Below, piece by piece: positions 6,306 through 7,304 of a stretch of 7,304 nucleotides of DNA. Every line of letters begins with the position of its first letter. Within the stretch, counting starts at the first letter, position 1. Origin of the DNA: an uncultured Collinsella sp. Lineage in GTDB: Bacteria > Actinomycetota > Coriobacteriia > Coriobacteriales > Coriobacteriaceae. The translations under genes and the position numbers were made by a program. Location: assembly GCA_958446785.1 (NCBI GenBank), contig CAUCXP010000073.1, positions 1 to 7,304 of the forward strand, given 5' to 3'. Under the pieces are notes generated by a model. The model was given only the letters and a program-made list of their open reading frames with translations, was not told the origin of the DNA and ran no database searches.

Positions 6306-6334
6306 TTGTTTCGCGTGACGTTGCGTGGAATAAT
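6306..6334 (+). promoter_or_regulatory. Candidate promoter of the antiterminator gene
   Basis: AATAAT (6329-6334) matches the -10 consensus at five of six positions and is preceded by TGG, an extended -10 element. TTGTTT (6306-6311) lies 17 bases upstream as a partial -35. Transcription from here would start near 6341, giving a leader of about 60 bases. Confidence 0.5.
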
Positions 6335-6364
6335 CGAGGCGAACCATCTTAACTAGAATTCATT

Positions 6365-6392
6365 GCGCTTGCCCTTCGGCTGCGCCTATTTT
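6365..6392 (+). promoter_or_regulatory. Terminator-like stem-loop in the antiterminator leader
   Basis: GCGC (6365-6368) plus GCC (6371-6373) can pair with GGC (6378-6380) plus GCGC (6382-6385) across a small internal loop, followed by CTATTTT. It lies between the candidate promoter and the ribosome binding site. It could be a weak attenuator, which would fit autoregulation by an antiterminator. I see no convincing RAT sequence overlapping it. Confidence 0.3.
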
Positions 6393-6393
6393 C

Positions 6394-6398
6394 GGAGG
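6394..6398 (+). promoter_or_regulatory. Ribosome binding site of the antiterminator gene
   Basis: GGAGG stands 4 bases before the ATG at 6403 and supports that start. Confidence 0.85.
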
Positions 6399-6402
6399 CA
6401 TC

Positions 6403-7260
6403 ATGAGGGTCGTTAAGCGCATTAATCACAATGCCGCCTTGCTTGTCAACGATAAGGGAACCGAGCTTGTGGCACTGGGGAAAGGCATTGGTTTTCCTGA
6501 CGGCCCCGATGAGGTTTCGCTTGCGCAGATTGAGCGCACGTTTTACAACGTTGATGCGCGCTATCTGCCACTTCTTAACGAGATCGATCCCAAGGTAATG
6601 GAGTTTAGTGCGCAGATTGCCGATGTCGCGCGCACCAACATTTCGCGCGAGCTGTCGGCGAACCTTCCTTTTACGCTCGCCGACCACATTAGTTTTGCCA
6701 TCAAGCGCTGCCGTGAGCACATGTTTGTTCAGATGCCGCTTTCTTGTGACGTTCAACAGCAATATCCCATTGAATTTAAGATCGCGATGCTTGCCCATGC
6801 TGGCATAGAGCGCGAATTCGGCATATCTATGCCACGCGGGGAGAGGGCGGGCATCGCACTCTGCATCGTTAACAGCGTTATGGCAAGTTCTAGTAAGGCG
6901 AAGTCAAACGACGTCCGCCGCGAGGAACGCCTGATCGAAAAGCTCGTAGCGATCATCGAGAAAGATCTTGCTATCGCCGTTGACCGCGATGCTTTTGACT
7001 ATGCACGCTATGACACTCATGTACGCTACTTGTTAGAGCGCGTCCGCACCGGGGAGCCGCTTAATACCGATAATGCGGCGCTCTATCGTCCTCTCTGTGA
7101 GGAGCACCCGGCTATAGCGGCTTGTGTTGACAAAATGGCAGAAGTTATCGAGGAAACGTATCATGCCTCCATCGTGCCCGAGGAGAAGGTGTATCTCATG
7201 CTCCATGTCAATCGGGTCTATGCCGGCAACGTAACGGGCAAGGTGCCAGCCGACAAATAG
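6403..7260 (+). CDS. BglG/LicT-family transcriptional antiterminator (CAT RBD plus two PRDs)
   Basis: This 285-residue cytoplasmic regulator has a CAT RNA-binding domain at about 1-57 (MRVVKRINHNAALLVNDKG, then LVALGKGIGFP), PRD1 at about 65-168 and PRD2 at about 173-280. When active, such proteins dimerise on a RAT hairpin in a leader RNA and stop an overlapping terminator from forming. PTS proteins phosphorylate PRD histidines according to sugar supply and carbon catabolite state. By alignment with LicT, three of the four histidines are present: His95 in ADHISFA, His206 in YDTHVRYL and His268 in LMLHVNRV. The fourth, in PRD1 (LicT ALHIVN), is Cys154 in ALCIVN. In the RNA-binding domain Asn8 and Asn10 are kept but the residue between them is His. 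Its targets are probably PTS or beta-glucoside genes, perhaps downstream of the window, since none is seen inside. Codon use looks somewhat less GC-rich than in the EF-G-like gene. Confidence 0.93.
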   Translation: MRVVKRINHNAALLVNDKGTELVALGKGIGFPDGPDEVSLAQIERTFYNVDARYLPLLNEIDPKVMEFSAQIADVARTNISRELSANLPFTLADHISFAIKRCREHMFVQMPLSCDVQQQYPIEFKIAMLAHAGIEREFGISMPRGERAGIALCIVNSVMASSSKAKSNDVRREERLIEKLVAIIEKDLAIAVDRDAFDYARYDTHVRYLLERVRTGEPLNTDNAALYRPLCEEHPAIAACVDKMAEVIEETYHASIVPEEKVYLMLHVNRVYAGNVTGKVPADK

Positions 7261-7261
7261 G

Positions 7262-7291
7262 CGCTTTCTATGCCGTTCATCAAAGAAAGCG
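7262..7291 (+). other. Inverted repeat after the antiterminator stop
   Basis: CGCTTTCT (7262-7269) pairs perfectly with AGAAAGCG (7284-7291) around a 14-base loop. No T-run follows before the window ends. It could be a weak terminator or part of a leader structure for a downstream gene. It does not resemble a RAT sequence. Confidence 0.35.
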
Positions 7292-7304
7292 TACCGTTCG
7301 CAGA

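Noticed and set aside
1..7304. CRISPR array, tRNA or rRNA genes, phage attachment sites
   Set aside because: No regularly spaced repeats, cloverleaf-type segments or conserved rRNA stretches were seen on either strand.

Overview
The window looks like a piece of a high-GC Gram-positive chromosome. The GC-ending codon use, AGGAGG-type ribosome binding sites, rho-independent terminators and gene types fit the Coriobacteriia (a Collinsella-like gut actinobacterium). That placement rests on overall character, not on a marker gene.

Positions 1-1596 hold the 3' end of a polar amino-acid ABC transporter operon: the tail of a substrate-binding protein, then a permease and an ATPase with overlapping ends. 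A strong terminator at 1630-1668 closes the operon. After a GC-rich leader of about 200 bases comes an elongation-factor-G-like GTPase (1907-3982) with its own terminator (4017-4052). Its G2 to G5 nucleotide-binding motifs are altered, while domains IV and V look intact.

A convergent gene at 4094-5053 (minus strand) encodes a membrane-anchored or secreted DNA/RNA non-specific endonuclease. Its 5' end faces away from a HAD-family phosphatase or phosphomutase gene (5341-5991, plus strand). The HAD gene lies between two same-orientation copies of an intergenic repeat of about 57 bases (5202-5258 and 6230-6287). Between the HAD gene and the second copy is what looks like a minus-strand gene remnant with an in-frame amber codon (5988-6218). 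The last gene (6403-7260) is a BglG/LicT-type antiterminator with an RNA-binding domain and two PRDs. One conserved PRD1 histidine is replaced by cysteine.

Apart from the ABC operon, the genes appear to be separate single-gene units and no shared pathway is evident. No clearly new multi-gene system is visible. The most unusual items are the degenerate G motifs of the EF-G paralogue, its structured leader, the paired repeat, the gene remnant, and the His-to-Cys change in the antiterminator.
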